Origin: Seminavis robusta | Lineage: Eukaryota > Bacillariophyta > Bacillariophyceae > Naviculales > Naviculaceae | Length of the DNA stretch: 20,944 bases | Assembly (NCBI GenBank): GCA_903772945.1 | Contig: CAICTM010001903.1 | Coordinates: 1-20,944, forward strand | Reading direction: 5' to 3' | In this document: positions 8,701-17,200 of the stretch, one piece after another | How the letters are laid out: each line of letters starts with the position of its first letter | Numbering within the stretch: the first letter of the stretch is position 1 | The notes under the pieces: model-generated | What the model was told of the DNA's origin: nothing | Seen by the model: the letters and a program-made list of their open reading frames with translations, nothing else | Databases searched by the model: none | Made by a program: the position numbers and the translations under genes

Positions 8701-9023
8701 CAACTATCTACATCAGCAGGAAACCTTCGAGAGGACCAACAGAAGAGTCCGACAGTACACTCAAGGTCAAACGGTGGAATTTTTCGTGTGAGCTATAGAG
8801 CCACGATTCCAAGGTACGACGCGCAGATAGGAACAAGCCAAGTTTAAGGCAGGAGCAGTCACAGGAGTGACATATAGATCCACAGAGGCAACCTGATCAA
8901 TAGGAAAAGAAGAGGAACCCCCTCCAGCTCAACCAAGCGTCCCAAGTCCCAAATTCACCGTATCCAGTACAAGTCCACGTAGCCAGCAATCCCTTAAGAC
9001 AAATAGACCATATCAAGAGGAAG

Positions 9024-9570
9024 ATGACACGATTCAATAACAGAGGAGGCCGTGGCAACAGAGGAGGAGACAGAGGCTCCTCCGGCAGAGGCCAAGGTGC
9101 CGGCAGAGGCGGTGCCAGTGGTGGCGGTAGAGGCAGAGGCCAAAGCAACTGCCGCAAGTATCTGTTCCATCCCAATGGACAGGCTGACTCCAGATTTTAC
9201 CCGTTCCCAGAGACATTGAACCACATTGTGGCTACCTTCAGGACCAGGTCAGAGTGGACTGATGTTCCCAAAGCGTCACTGGCCAGCAAGACCAGACGCC
9301 GACAGAGCCAACGGAACCCACCTATACTACGGATGCTGACGGCAAGAAGATCTATGACGAGCTCAAGCTAGCTCTCTACAAGAATCAGTTGTCCACCTGG
9401 CAAAAGGAGGAAACTGCGTACAAGAATGCCCAACAGAATGGAGCAGCCAGTATCTATCAGTTCTATTGTACCGAGCAGATGAAGAGCAAGCTACGAAATC
9501 TCCATGACTGGGAGCAGATCAAACTAGACCCGATTAAAGTCCTAGGCAAGATCCGAGGACTGACTGCGGA
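9024..9570 (+). pseudogene. E3 gag with N-terminal RGG domain, frameshifted
   Basis: The ATG at 9024 opens a frame with a Gly/Arg-rich start (F-N-N-R-G-G-R-G-N-R-G-G), an RNA-binding type composition, followed by C-R-K-Y-L-F-H-P and F-R-T-R-S-E-W-T-D-V-P. Near 9263-9300 the coding moves to a second frame: T-D-A-D-G-K-K-I-Y-D-E-L-K-L-A-L-Y-K, A-A-S-I-Y-Q-F-Y-C-T-E-Q-M and D-W-E-Q-I-K-L-D-P. This is the capsid-like part of copia gag. Two-frame coding could be a simple indel or, less likely, programmed frameshifting. The gag breaks off at about G-L-T-A-E-G with no zinc knuckle. Confidence 0.8.
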
Positions 9571-10057
9571 AGGCACCACCAGAGAGCATCCCGTTGTCCA
9601 GTTCGTCCGCAAGAAGCAAGTGAAGGGAGCTTTCCAAGCGAGAGAGCTCTATGCGAATCTCCAGCGTCCGCCATTGGAAGACTTCAAGAATATGATCCGA
9701 GCCGGACAGATCCGCGATTGCCCTGTGATGTTGGAGGATATTAACAATGCCGAGCTGATCTTTGGCAAAGACATGGCCAAGATCAAAGGATCCACTACCC
9801 AGAAACGTCCACCACCAGCTACCGAGAGTGTACATGCTGTCCCTGAGGAGTTGGTGGCACATCACCGTAATGGATTACCAGGTGCCATGGATGTTGTCAA
9901 TATTTGTGGTCTCAACTTTCTCTCCTTTATCGATTTGAAGGTTCGGTACAGGCAGATTGTTCATTTGAAAGACTTGACAACCGATTCCTACTATCAGGCC
10001 CTGGATCAAATCATGGAAACGTATAACGGGAACAAGTTCTACATCGGCACTATCCAG
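9571..10057 (+). pseudogene. E3 pre-integrase/integrase N-terminal fragment fused to gag
   Basis: In the same open frame as gag (ending 10123), the sequence passes directly into F-Q-A-R-E-L-Y-A-N-L-Q-R-P-P, N-M-I-R-A-G-Q-I-R-D-C-P and D-I-N-N-A-E-L-I-F-G-K-D-M. S-T-T-Q-K-R-P-P-P-A-T-E-S, D-V-V-N-I-C-G-L-N-F and F-Y-I-G-T-I-Q follow. These match the GAG-pre-integrase segment and start of the integrase core in diatom copia elements; E1 has the same motifs at 14-340. Gag C-terminus, zinc knuckle and protease are missing, so a deletion joined gag to integrase near 9570-9600 while keeping frame. The integrase stops where the second 21-bp repeat begins. Confidence 0.8.
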
Positions 10058-10075
10058 TGTTGCCTCACCCAACAC
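10055..10075 (+). repeat. 21-bp direct repeat, right copy (E3 right border)
   Basis: This is identical to 8059-8079. Integrase-like coding ends at its left side and minus-strand MULE coding (C-D-D-D-S-S-I-R-A) begins two bases to its right. Confidence 0.9.
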
Positions 10076-10490
10076 CAGCCCGAATGGATGAGTCGTCGTC
10101 GCAGCGAAGGAGCTCCAGAATAATGCCTTTATTGTCGAATAGATCAATCACGATTTCCAAGGCCAAAGCCGCTTCCATGGCACCAGAAGAATCATTTGGA
10201 TCGTGGTTGCGGAGACAATAGTGCTCGGATAATCAGGATGGGTATCGGCGTCAGGGTGATCCTGTTTATGCCGTTCGCATGTGCCGTGCTTCTTGCTCTT
10301 TTGACCGAACGCAACAACATTTCGGGTCATGGCCGTGGCCAGACGATGAATTGTAGAGAAGGCCGAATCGTTTCTGCTGCAAAGCGCCGTCGCACGATCC
10401 CTTCAACTTGATCTTGACAGGATGGTCCTGATGCTGCTCTGGGATTGACATCTTCCACGCCAAATAATGTTCTTCCGTGGTTGATTGTCT
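10076..10490 (-). pseudogene. MULE transposase, central catalytic part, frameshifted
   Basis: The minus strand reads Y-L-A-W-K-M-S-I-P-E, V-K-I-K-L-K-G-S-C-D-G-A, then Q-K-R-F-G-L-L-Y-N-S-S-S-G-H-G. That is the classic start of a Mutator DDE domain, with the first Asp in C-D-G-A. After frame changes near 10310 and 10200 come H-G-T-C-E-R-H-K and C-L-R-N-H-D-P-N-D-S-S-G-A-M-E-A. The piece ends in R-C-D-D-D-S-S-I-R-A (second catalytic Asp) at 10109-10077, abutting E3. The gene resumes on the other side of E3 at about 8057. Upstream of about 10490 the similarity stops abruptly, so the N-terminus is lost or displaced. Confidence 0.75.
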
Positions 10491-12350
10491 GGTGTAAAAT
10501 ACTCGTTAGTTTAACAAACTATGGCCACGGAGTGGCTTTTGTGACGCGGGCAATGGGTGGGGAAGCCCCCACCTAGCTGAGTCGTCATCTACTTATTTGC
10601 CCAATCAACATGACCTCACCCACTGGCCCAACGTGGAGCCAGCACCAAGTAGACAGATGCCCTTGGTAGGGGGTGAGCACATTGATCAGGAACCTGCAGC
10701 GCAAAACTGGGTTACAGGGGCTTACACAGGATTTTTGTCGGTGATGAAACCATTATCACCATAGGGACCGTGAGGACCAGTTAGATTGCCAGACAAAGAG
10801 TGCTCGCCAGTAAGTGTGTCTGGGTGATCAGGTCCCAAGCTGTGGCAAGGGCCTTGGCATGCAAGGCAAGATGCCAGCAGAGCCCGTAGGAGGTGGTACT
10901 CCTCAGGCTGGACCAGAGCAGGGTGTAACCCATCCAATGCACAAAAATTGTTAGATAGAGGCCAACAAGCAGGCAGAAGATGGGGTCAAATGACACACTG
11001 GCAGTGTGTGGTTCCCAAGAGGGAGACACAGTGGCTGCTGGAGGTGTGGGCTGTTCGAGGGGTTGTTGAGTCAATAGAAGGAGGATAAGGGGGCACTGGG
11101 GTGGGCTGGTGCCGGGGCAGGAGGGGAGATCCTGTTGGTGTTGGAGTGTTGTTGTAGGAGTTGGATGTAGCATGGTTGATGGTGTGTTGTAGGATAGAGG
11201 CGTGTCTGTGTTCAAGGGTGAGAACAAAAGCATCCTCCCTGATAGGGTAGGGTGTGATTCGGAAGGGTGTGATCCTCAAGATGGCTGCATGCTCTAGGAG
11301 CTGTTGGCTGATCATCTGGGGAGTGGTGTTGTGTAGTCTGCGGAGGATGGTGGATGTGGTTGGTTGGGTGAAGTGTGGGAGTGGGGGGATGTCTGGAAGG
11401 ACCTTGGGTTTGAGTGAAGTTGTGGGTAGACATGGGGAAGTCATGGTGGGTGGTAGGTGGATTGGTGGGAGAGTTGTGTATCCTGGAGTGTTGACTGTAG
11501 TGTCGTTGCTTCAACTCAAGCAATGGAGGTTGCTTGTGAGGTGGCGAGAGGATTGATGTAGAGGGGTTTATTCAAGGGCCAATGCACTGAGGCACTGGTA
11601 AGAATCAAGGTTTATATCAAGTTGTTGGGTTGTTGTTGCCACTGGATCAAAGGCTGTGGCCAAGTCTGGTGCAGGTATACCACTACCTGCAGGAGAAGAT
11701 GGGATCAGAGCCAACGGCTGTTAGGGATTCTTTCAGGGGAAACTGGAGAAGTCACGCTATAGCCAGTAGAGGCAGTGGTGAGGGGATCAAGGGGTGTTGT
11801 TGGTTGATGGGGCTGTGTTACTGGATGACACTGTGTTGTCTCAAAGGCTGGTACTCAATTTGTTGTAGGGTCAGGCATGCAACAGAGAGTCAATCCAAGA
11901 TGTGGAGGGTACTCGATTCAGGTGGAACTGGGGAAAGTCACTGGAGAGTCACTCAACAATCAGTGAGAGAGAGAAAGAGTCAGTTATGTATTAAAATATC
12001 TATGCCACACCACGCTGCAGTTCTGTCTGGGCTCAATCCTTTGGAGCACCACACTCAGTAGGAGAGGCAGATAGGAGCAGCGAGGTGGCTGTTTCAATGA
12101 AGGTGTTGCACAATCTGTCTATAACCAGAGGGGCAACTTTTGTAGTTGGTTCTTGTGGGGGTGAGATCCTATGGAGAGGAGTTGGATATCCCAGGGAGAA
12201 GGCTGAAAACCTGGAAAACGCCAAGCCTGGTTGATATGTCCAAGGAAGGAAACTATGCTCAGTAACTCCGACGAAAAAGCTGAGGCAGTATCCAACTTGT
12301 AACCAACTCAAGTCCTTACAGGAACTCTGTTGTTGTTTGTTGTTCCTCTT
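10491..12350. other. Unassigned region with G/T-rich plus strand
   Basis: There is no recognised gene here. From about 10990 to 11560 the plus strand is strongly G/T-rich and C-poor, giving minus-strand frames rich in Pro, Thr, His and Ser (the longest are about 150 codons at 10781-11233 and 10986-11444, overlapping). Similar Pro/Thr-rich readings continue in shifting minus frames to about 11880. A plus-strand 143-codon frame at 11630-12061 has no recognisable motif. T-A-A-T-A-C-A-T-like A/T sequence and a CT run lie near 11970-12000 on the minus strand. One possibility is a decayed minus-strand gag or disordered protein; simple skewed repeat DNA is equally possible. Confidence 0.4.
10556..10573. 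repeat. GC-rich perfect hairpin
   Basis: GGTGGGG (10556-10562) pairs with CCCCACC (10567-10573) around AAGC. A smaller hairpin, GCCAC/GTGGC, lies just upstream near 10523. They sit at the edge where MULE similarity stops, so they may mark the terminus of the unassigned region. Confidence 0.5.
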
Positions 12351-12798
12351 GGGGAGGAGTTAGATATCAATGGAGGGGTGTAACAGTGGGTGTCGATCAG
12401 TCAATCAGTCTGTATAGGGATAGGACTGGTTGGATCAGTAGGATCAGTTCCAACAAGGACGTCGAGAGAAGCCAAAAGTGGCCAGTGAGAAAGTAAGAAA
12501 TACAGCTGTGTTTCTGTTCTCGATGGTCACTGCAGGTATCTCGTGAAGTCCTTCTTGATAGTAGTAGTTCGATCCGTACGGAGGAAGAGGTACGTAATAG
12601 AGGTACGGTCGTGGGAGGATCGATTCACGGAGTAGCGAGTCTTGGATACGTATCGATTCGGAAATTTCGATTCGATTCAGAGGATTCGGGGATTCAGTGA
12701 GTCACCGGTTGCCTTAGGGGTAAGGTTAACTGAGCCTGTTGTTGTTGCGGAATCGTTCGATCGTACGAAAAGGGGCGACAATGGTGGTTTTGACGGTC

Positions 12799-12972
12799 GA
12801 GATCGGAGAACCTGCCCAATGTAATAGGATGTCAATTGGGATGGCTTTCGATTCTGTACCTTCAAAGCTCTTGTTGTGTTCAATTTCTTCCAACTTGGTC
12901 GGCGGCGGCCGAGAATAGAAAACCCGCCCGATCTCGTAGGATTTCAATTGGGATGGCTTTCTAATCTGAACC
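12799..12972. repeat. Pair of 62-bp direct repeats, 112-bp spacing
   Basis: Segments 12799-12860 and 12911-12972 align without gaps over 62 bases with about 49 matches by hand count. The best-kept part is TCAATTGGGATGGCTTTC. The 112-base offset suggests two units of an old tandem array, with the second unit incomplete. Confidence 0.8.
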
Positions 12973-13340
12973 GGAGAAGGCCGCTTTGATAGTCGCTTGA
13001 TAGAGGAGGTGCGCTTGATAGGAGGGACGGTGGAAGGTGTCGATCCTGTCGACTAGAGGGGCTTGAATAGGTTGTAAAGAGAGGAAAAAGGATGTATGTT
13101 TTCCGTGATGACGTTGAGTTGAATCCTATAGTAAAACAGTACTCTTCAACAAAATAACAGATAACAAGCTTCCTGAGGTCCTTTCGCTTCGTTTCAATGC
13201 TTCCGATGGGTCTAAGAGGTAGTGTAATGGTATAGGTATGATCGATTGGTTGTGTTTGTTGCTATTAGTGGTGTTGTTCTTGTAGTGACAGATTCAGAGG
13301 GGAAGCTCCGCGGTGCTTCGGCTTCCCATGAAAAAGTACG

Positions 13341-13546
13341 ATGGCTGGATTGACAATGTTCGGTTGTGCATGTATTCGTCATAAGGATCCAATGCAAGGT
13401 AATGGAGTGTAGCTAGTAAAGCGGAATCTGAGTGTGTTCGGTACTGTTGCCACTGTCACGGATCGATGTAACTCTCTGCCTACGGTACCGTAGCTGGCTA
13501 CAATGGCTGGATTGCATGTATTCGTTATAATAGTATGGATCCAAAA
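13341..13546. repeat. Degenerate direct repeat pair with GGATCC
   Basis: 13341-13394 and 13503-13546 share ATGGCTGGATTG, CATGTATTCGT, ATAA and GGATCCAA in the same order. The second copy lacks about 16 bases after GGATTG and gains 6 before GGATCC. This is an internal duplication of unknown origin. Confidence 0.75.
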
Positions 13547-13560
13547 TAGCGAGCAAACTG

Positions 13561-13623
13561 AGGAAACAGGAGACGAACGCTGAAAAAAAGCCGAATTTCT
13601 TATTTCCTGTTTCCTGTTTCCTG
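13561..13623. repeat. TTTCCTG x3 microsatellite and matching inverted arm
   Basis: Three exact TTTCCTG units occupy 13603-13623. AGGAAACAGGA at 13561-13571 is the reverse complement of TCCTGTTTCCT within the array, so a hairpin can form. It lies 25 bases left of the E4 border. Confidence 0.85.
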
Positions 13624-13647
13624 TTCCGGTGAAGCCAAAATATAGGG

Positions 13648-14121
13648 TGCAATACACGGCTCTTAGCCTTATTCGCGACTCGATCCTAGATAGGGTTTGA
13701 GTTCGACTCATGACTGAGTCTTTCGTGAATAGTCATTGAGACAGGGTTCTCATGACCGCTAGTCATACTAGGTTGATGGTGAAACATCGCGCTAGATATT
13801 TAGCTGGCGTGGAGAGATTCCACGCTACTAGATAAATGCTAGACTAATCTTCCACGCGTTCCGTTTTTGGATCGTGGAGTGAGTAGGATTGCTACCGCAA
13901 CCTACTCTATCACACTCTACAGTCTCCCGCGGGAGTTCAGATCTACGATCCTTTGATTGTAGATCTCTCTCGTTGATTAGTTTTCATAGCTTTCTAATCC
14001 TCTCATAACTTTCATTCTCTCAAACTCAAAACACTTGAAAGATCTTTACACTAGCTTTTAGCATAGTGCATTTTGTTAACAAAAACAATAGCTTTCAGCT
14101 ACCCTCAACCTATTCCTCACC
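13648..14121 (+). repeat. E4 5' LTR and gag leader
   Basis: The block aligns end to end with 19367-19842 with many small indels. Both copies share TGCAATACACGGCTCTTAGC at the left edge, a GCGTGGA/TCCACGC hairpin, GATCTACGATCCTTTGAT, CTCTCAAACTCAAAACACT, and TAGCTTTCAGCTACCCTCA just before the ATG. The LTR/leader boundary and primer-binding site were not recognised. Confidence 0.8.
13807..13825 (+). repeat. Hairpin conserved between E4 and E5 LTRs
   Basis: GCGTGGA (13807-13813) and TCCACGC (13819-13825) form a perfect 7-bp stem with loop GAGAT. The same stem occurs at 19526-19542 with a 3-base loop, although the flanking bases differ. Confidence 0.8.
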
Positions 14122-15110
14122 ATGAAGATTGCCAAAGACGCGTACACCAGCTTCGAGTCTAAGCTGCGCGACAAACCAATCCTTCCTCTCATCGACCGCG
14201 ACGATGAATGCGAAATCGACGATTCTGGCTCTACCACCTACAAACTTTGCACTGTTCCAGCAGATGCTGACAGCGCCAAGTACACCTTCAAGGTCCAAAT
14301 CATCAATGGATCTGAGACTCCACGTCAAACCATCAAGTGGGCTGGACGTATGGAGAAAGTCTTCATCGGGCTCGCCATTGCTACGCCTGAAGACAAACAT
14401 AACCTCCTCAAGGAGATGACTTCTAGCTCTGCCAAGAGCAGTTACGAATCTAGCTGTGCAGGCCATCGTGAAATACGTTGGAATGCCTTACGCCAGATTG
14501 CAGTCAACGCGATTGCTCCACGCGACATACGTGGCGGTGAAGACGAAGCCACTTTCCAAGCACGTTTCCAGGCTGCCTGGAACGGAGCAGCTCAGCCTGC
14601 TTTGGACGACACTGACATTACGTTTGGCATAAATGCTTGTGTCGAAGCGGTCTGTCCCTACAACTCCCAGTACAAGGCTCTTGAAAAGCAGAAACGCTTC
14701 ATGCGCCGCAAGATGCGTAAGCTGCTGATATGTCTACTCGGCTTATGTCAACAACCTCAGTCGGATGAACGCCGATAACTTCCTCGTCTACCACCTTTGG
14801 ACCCAACCAAACTTGAACATGACGAAGTCATTGACATTGTTTGTCATGGAATTCCACGCTCGTGGATGAAGAAGATGGACGAACACGACTTCGATCCTTT
14901 CTCAGCCTCTATCGGAGAAACCATTGGATCTGCGAACGCATGGAATCCTCGAAGACTTTGACAAGGGCGTGGATGCCAAGCAAGCTCCTTCGAAGAAACA
15001 ACAGCAAGAAGTACAAGTCTACTCCCAACAACGACCACTCTTCCAAGAACGAAGAAAAATGTGGACTACCACGAATCCAGCACTCACAACACTGCTGACT
15101 GCATGACTCT
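14122..15110 (+). pseudogene. E4 gag, frameshifted, with zinc knuckle
   Basis: The gag builds the virus-like particle and packages element RNA. The ATG at 14122 is conserved in position with 19843 in E5. The first 200 codons are open: F-E-S-K-L-R-D-K-P-I-L-P-L-I, F-K-V-Q-I-I-N-G-S-E-T-P, G-R-M-E-K-V-F-I-G-L and A-V-C-P-Y-N-S-Q-Y-K-A-L-E-K-Q. Frame changes near 14725 and 14750 lead to Y-V-N-N-L-S-R-M-N and L-P-P-L-D-P-T-K-L-E-H-D. The same frame continues to G-I-P-R-S-W-M-K-K-M-D-E-H-D-F-D (about 14847-14895). A zinc knuckle of the C-x2-H-x4-H-x4-C type lies at 15060-15102 (D-Y-H-E-S-S-T-H-N-T-A-D-C), with its first Cys separated by one extra base. The stops at 14778 and after 15098 are lesions. 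Confidence 0.8.
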
Positions 15111-15660
15111 GAAAGCTCAAGGCCAAGTCTCAGTCCTCGTCTGACAACGATAACAAGCCAGCGTACACAAGAACAAGACTTGGAAACGCAAGTTCGACGA
15201 CGCCAAGCCTACACCAAGAAGGAACTCTCTGTCCTCATGAAGAAAGTTTCAACGCTGCGGTCAAGCTGATCGCAAGAAGAAAAGCGAATGCAACCATGTT
15301 GCCAAGCGCAAGTCAGACACTCGACAACGAGGACGACTCCTTGTTGGATCCATCAACATGTGGACAAGAAATGGCTGTGTTGACAAGGCGCTTGCGAATT
15401 CGACTTCAATCATTCGGAGGAGAGATCTCCGTCTGAGGATTAGGCCAGATGATGATTCAACGGAACCATGTTCCGATTTCTCATACCTAAGTGATGAAGA
15501 TATCTCACTAAATAGTAAAAAAAAATTTTTTTGCAACTAATGAGTCTACGGCAAATTAGATAATTGCCTAGTAACTGCTCAACTAGACTCTGGCGATCTA
15601 TTCAGCATCGTTAACTTCGTCCATGGCCAATCAACTCGTCAACGTCGCAGACAAGAGACC
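15111..15660 (+). pseudogene. E4 gag C-terminal/linker region
   Basis: Readings such as K-K-E-L-S-V-L-M-K-K-V, L-D-N-E-D-D-S-L-L-D and D-D-D-S-T-E-P-C-S-D-F-S-Y-L-S-D-E-D-I-S fit a charged gag tail. They are split between frames, with a stop at 15538. The stretch 15415-15640 has a counterpart in E5 at 20111-20314. An A9T7 tract at 15517-15533 probably marks a slippage site. The L-D-S-G at 15582-15593 is not the protease active site, since a better one lies downstream. Confidence 0.55.
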
Positions 15661-15689
15661 TAAACTATCGTCTATGTAGATTTAACAAG

Positions 15690-15935
15690 AGAGAGAAAGG
15701 AAACAAAAACCCGTTACACCCTGTTGCTTACTGGTACAGGAGCATCCGGAACTTTAATTATCAAACTCATGATAAGAGTTTACTCACGAAGAAACATGGG
15801 GGCGTCAAACATTACGACTGCCTTGCTAACGTGGGAAATACTACTTGATAGAGGGATCTTGTAGAGGTAGCACCACCAACGAGATCAACTGCAACTATTC
15901 AAGACGAGTGCCAAGGTAAATGCAAAGTTCGCTCT
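15690..15935 (+). pseudogene. E4 aspartic protease remnant
   Basis: K-T-R-Y-T-L-L-L-T-G-T-G-A-S-G-T-L-I (from about 15705) corresponds to the retropepsin active-site segment. E7 shows the standard L-L-D-T-G-A-S at the same place. In E4 a small indel has destroyed the catalytic Asp. Downstream, A-P-P-T-R-S-T-A-T-I-Q-D-E-C fits the protease flap-side region in another frame. Nucleotide similarity to the reverse complement of 20650-20944 is clear (for example AAAACCCGTTACAC in both). The sequence then runs out of similarity. Confidence 0.7.
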
Positions 15936-16229
15936 TAGTAATTCATAATCTTGTGTTGTGACTTTGTTGATGCGATCAGTAAAGCTAGTTTAGCGTGTTG
16001 GATCAATGGATCGTGGTAGTTGATTTGGTTCATACGGAAGTCAACGTGTATCTGCGGGAAACGCGTTCGTTGGCAGGATGCTTTCTCCTGTCGAATACTC
16101 CAATTTACCGTGTCCTTTAGTTTCGTTGAGAACGTGTTCTTCAGCGTTCTCTGTTCTTTATCTTGTTGACTCATAGAACATGACTCAATCTACTCACGAT
16201 ACTCTGAGTCGTGGGAGGAACTGAACGCT
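15936..16229. other. Junction region between E4 and E6, possible E6 3' LTR
   Basis: No domain was recognised. The minus-strand end of E6 pol is followed by a purine-rich GAGGGGAG and TGAAAGCG near 16240-16225, resembling a tract/LTR start, so part of this stretch may be the truncated 3' LTR of E6. A minus frame of 79 codons (15935-16174) has no known motif. Confidence 0.35.
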
Positions 16230-16269
16230 TTCACTCCCCTCAATGGCGACTGTCGACTCTGAGTGATTT

Positions 16270-17200
16270 CTTACCGCAATCCTTGGTATCTCTTGACCAA
16301 AACAGTAGTGCAATCAGCATAGGCCATACCGATGTATAGTCCCAGTGTTTGCTGAGGATATCTCAGGGTTAGTAGATCCAGGATATGATGAAATCTCAAG
16401 ATACTTGCGCAACAGCTTCCCTAGTACAGGTGGTAGGAAAGCGCATTTGTCTTTTGAGAATCTTTGAGTGTGCATCGAGGCGGTGTTGACTACCGTCTGT
16501 TTGCTCCGAACATCATGGTCGGTGTGTCGACCAGTACTCCTAGGTACCTGAACGTGCTCGTAGGTAATGATCTGCTCAGTGGCGTACGGGCTGCAACATA
16601 CCAGATCCGAACGTTGCGGTCTCGACTGTTGACTGTAGCTTGCTGAACCAGTCGAGGGAGTCCTCTTTTCGCTAGGTTAGGACTGCGTGTAACTGACCGT
16701 CCACTGATAGATATCGTGATAGAGGTTCGCATTCCATCATATGTGGTGAGATGACCACTCTTTGCCCCGAGGTACCGGTTGCGTTGTGCGGCTGAACTTC
16801 TTTGGCACCATGGTAGCATGAGTATTCCATTCGTACTCTTTCTTGGGAATCGCTGAGTAATCCGTTCCCCTTTCGGATACGTATTAACCGTGTCGCATCT
16901 TGGAAAGGTACCCACAGATTCTCTTGAACTCGCTCTAAGTGCCCAATTCTTAGTGCTGCCCTTGGACATCGTCATGGTACCGTGTCGATATCGAACCTTC
17001 CAATTTGATTGCCCACTGTAGACTACCGATGATTGATCTGATATATCTTTTGTGTGTCCATATCGCTAGCTCTGTTGTGTCAGTCTCTGGATGGTCTCCT
17101 TTGATGAGTGGGATGAGATGTTGGGCATGTGTCGAGATCCGTGGGTAGTTGCTTGAGTACCTCCTCATATTTTGCGAGGTGCGTAACATCAGTTACTCCG
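16270..17200 (-). pseudogene. E6 RNase H and RT connection, frameshifted
   Basis: In order on the minus strand: Y-I-R-S-I-I-G-S-L-Q-W-A-I (about 17050-17010), R-I-C-G-Y-L-S-K-M-R-H, W-N-A-N-L-Y-H-D-I, Y-V-A-A-R-T, R-Y-L-G-V, M-M-F-G-A-N-R-R and D-I-L-S-K-H-W-D-Y (about 16362-16336). These are the standard signposts of copia RNase H. The usual Y-V-D-A-N is N-A-N here and the usual G-D-N is G-A-N (about 16500), so two catalytic Asp positions are lost. The pol end reads L-L-F-W-S-R-D-T near 16310-16290. Confidence 0.8.

Larger units (their letters stand above)
8059..10075 (+). mobile_element. E3: internally deleted Ty1/copia element inserted in MULE
   Basis: A plus-strand copia fragment lies between two collinear minus-strand MULE pieces, bordered on both sides by the same 21-bp sequence. 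It holds an LTR start at 8062, a TATA box, a non-coding leader, gag, and a pre-integrase/integrase N-terminal fragment. Protease, most of integrase, RT, RNase H and a full 3' LTR are absent. A normal copia insertion would show a 5-bp target duplication; none was found, so the present ends are products of deletion or rearrangement, or of misassembly. E3 resembles E1 in the integrase region. Confidence 0.75.
12351..13647. other. Unassigned, repeat-bearing non-coding region
   Basis: No protein similarity was recognised on either strand; minus-strand frames of 60-110 codons look random. The region contains clustered CG-containing GATTCG/CGATTC words (12600-12700), two pairs of degenerate direct repeats (12799/12911 and 13341/13503) and a TTTCCTG microsatellite. 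It ends sharply at the E4 LTR start (13648). Confidence 0.4.
13648..15935 (+). mobile_element. E4: Ty3/gypsy-like LTR retrotransposon, 5' part
   Basis: The left border is set by comparison with E5: both copies begin TGCAATACACGG (13648 and 19367) after unrelated flanks. The element then carries an LTR plus leader of about 474 bases, gag from 14122 and a protease remnant near 15700-15930. RT, RNase H and integrase are missing; the similarity fades into minus-strand copia sequence near 15935-16230. The assignment to gypsy rather than copia rests on E7, where the same protease is followed by L-G-A-Y-D-M-I-I-G and a linker typical of gypsy pol. It is an inference. Confidence 0.7.

Noticed and set aside
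9024..9390. Programmed frameshifting between the two E3 gag frames.
   Set aside because: No heptameric slippery site was identified in the overlap near 9263-9300, and an ordinary indel explains it in a degraded element.
10986..11523. Overlapping minus-strand Pro/Thr/His-rich frames as real proteins.
   Set aside because: Three frames overlap with the same composition bias, which shows that base skew rather than selection keeps them open.
11630..12061. 143-codon plus-strand frame as a host gene.
   Set aside because: It has no recognisable motif and a Cys/Trp-rich random look, and it lies in a skewed region where long chance frames are expected.
6480..13141. 15-bp inverted match (TACTGTTTTACTATA at 6480-6494, reverse complement at 13127-13141), considered as terminal inverted repeats.
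   Set aside because: The match does not extend on either side, it is A/T-rich, and a 15-bp match is expected about once by chance in a window of this size.
15582..15593. L-D-S-G in E4 as the aspartic protease active site.
   Set aside because: E5 has L-D-S-D at this place, and the true protease motif (L-L-x-T-G-A-S) lies downstream at about 15720-15747, with an intact counterpart in E7.
15935..16174. 79-codon minus frame at the end of E6 as an accessory protein.
   Set aside because: It is downstream of pol in the presumed LTR and partly overlaps E4 protease-side similarity; no motif supports it.
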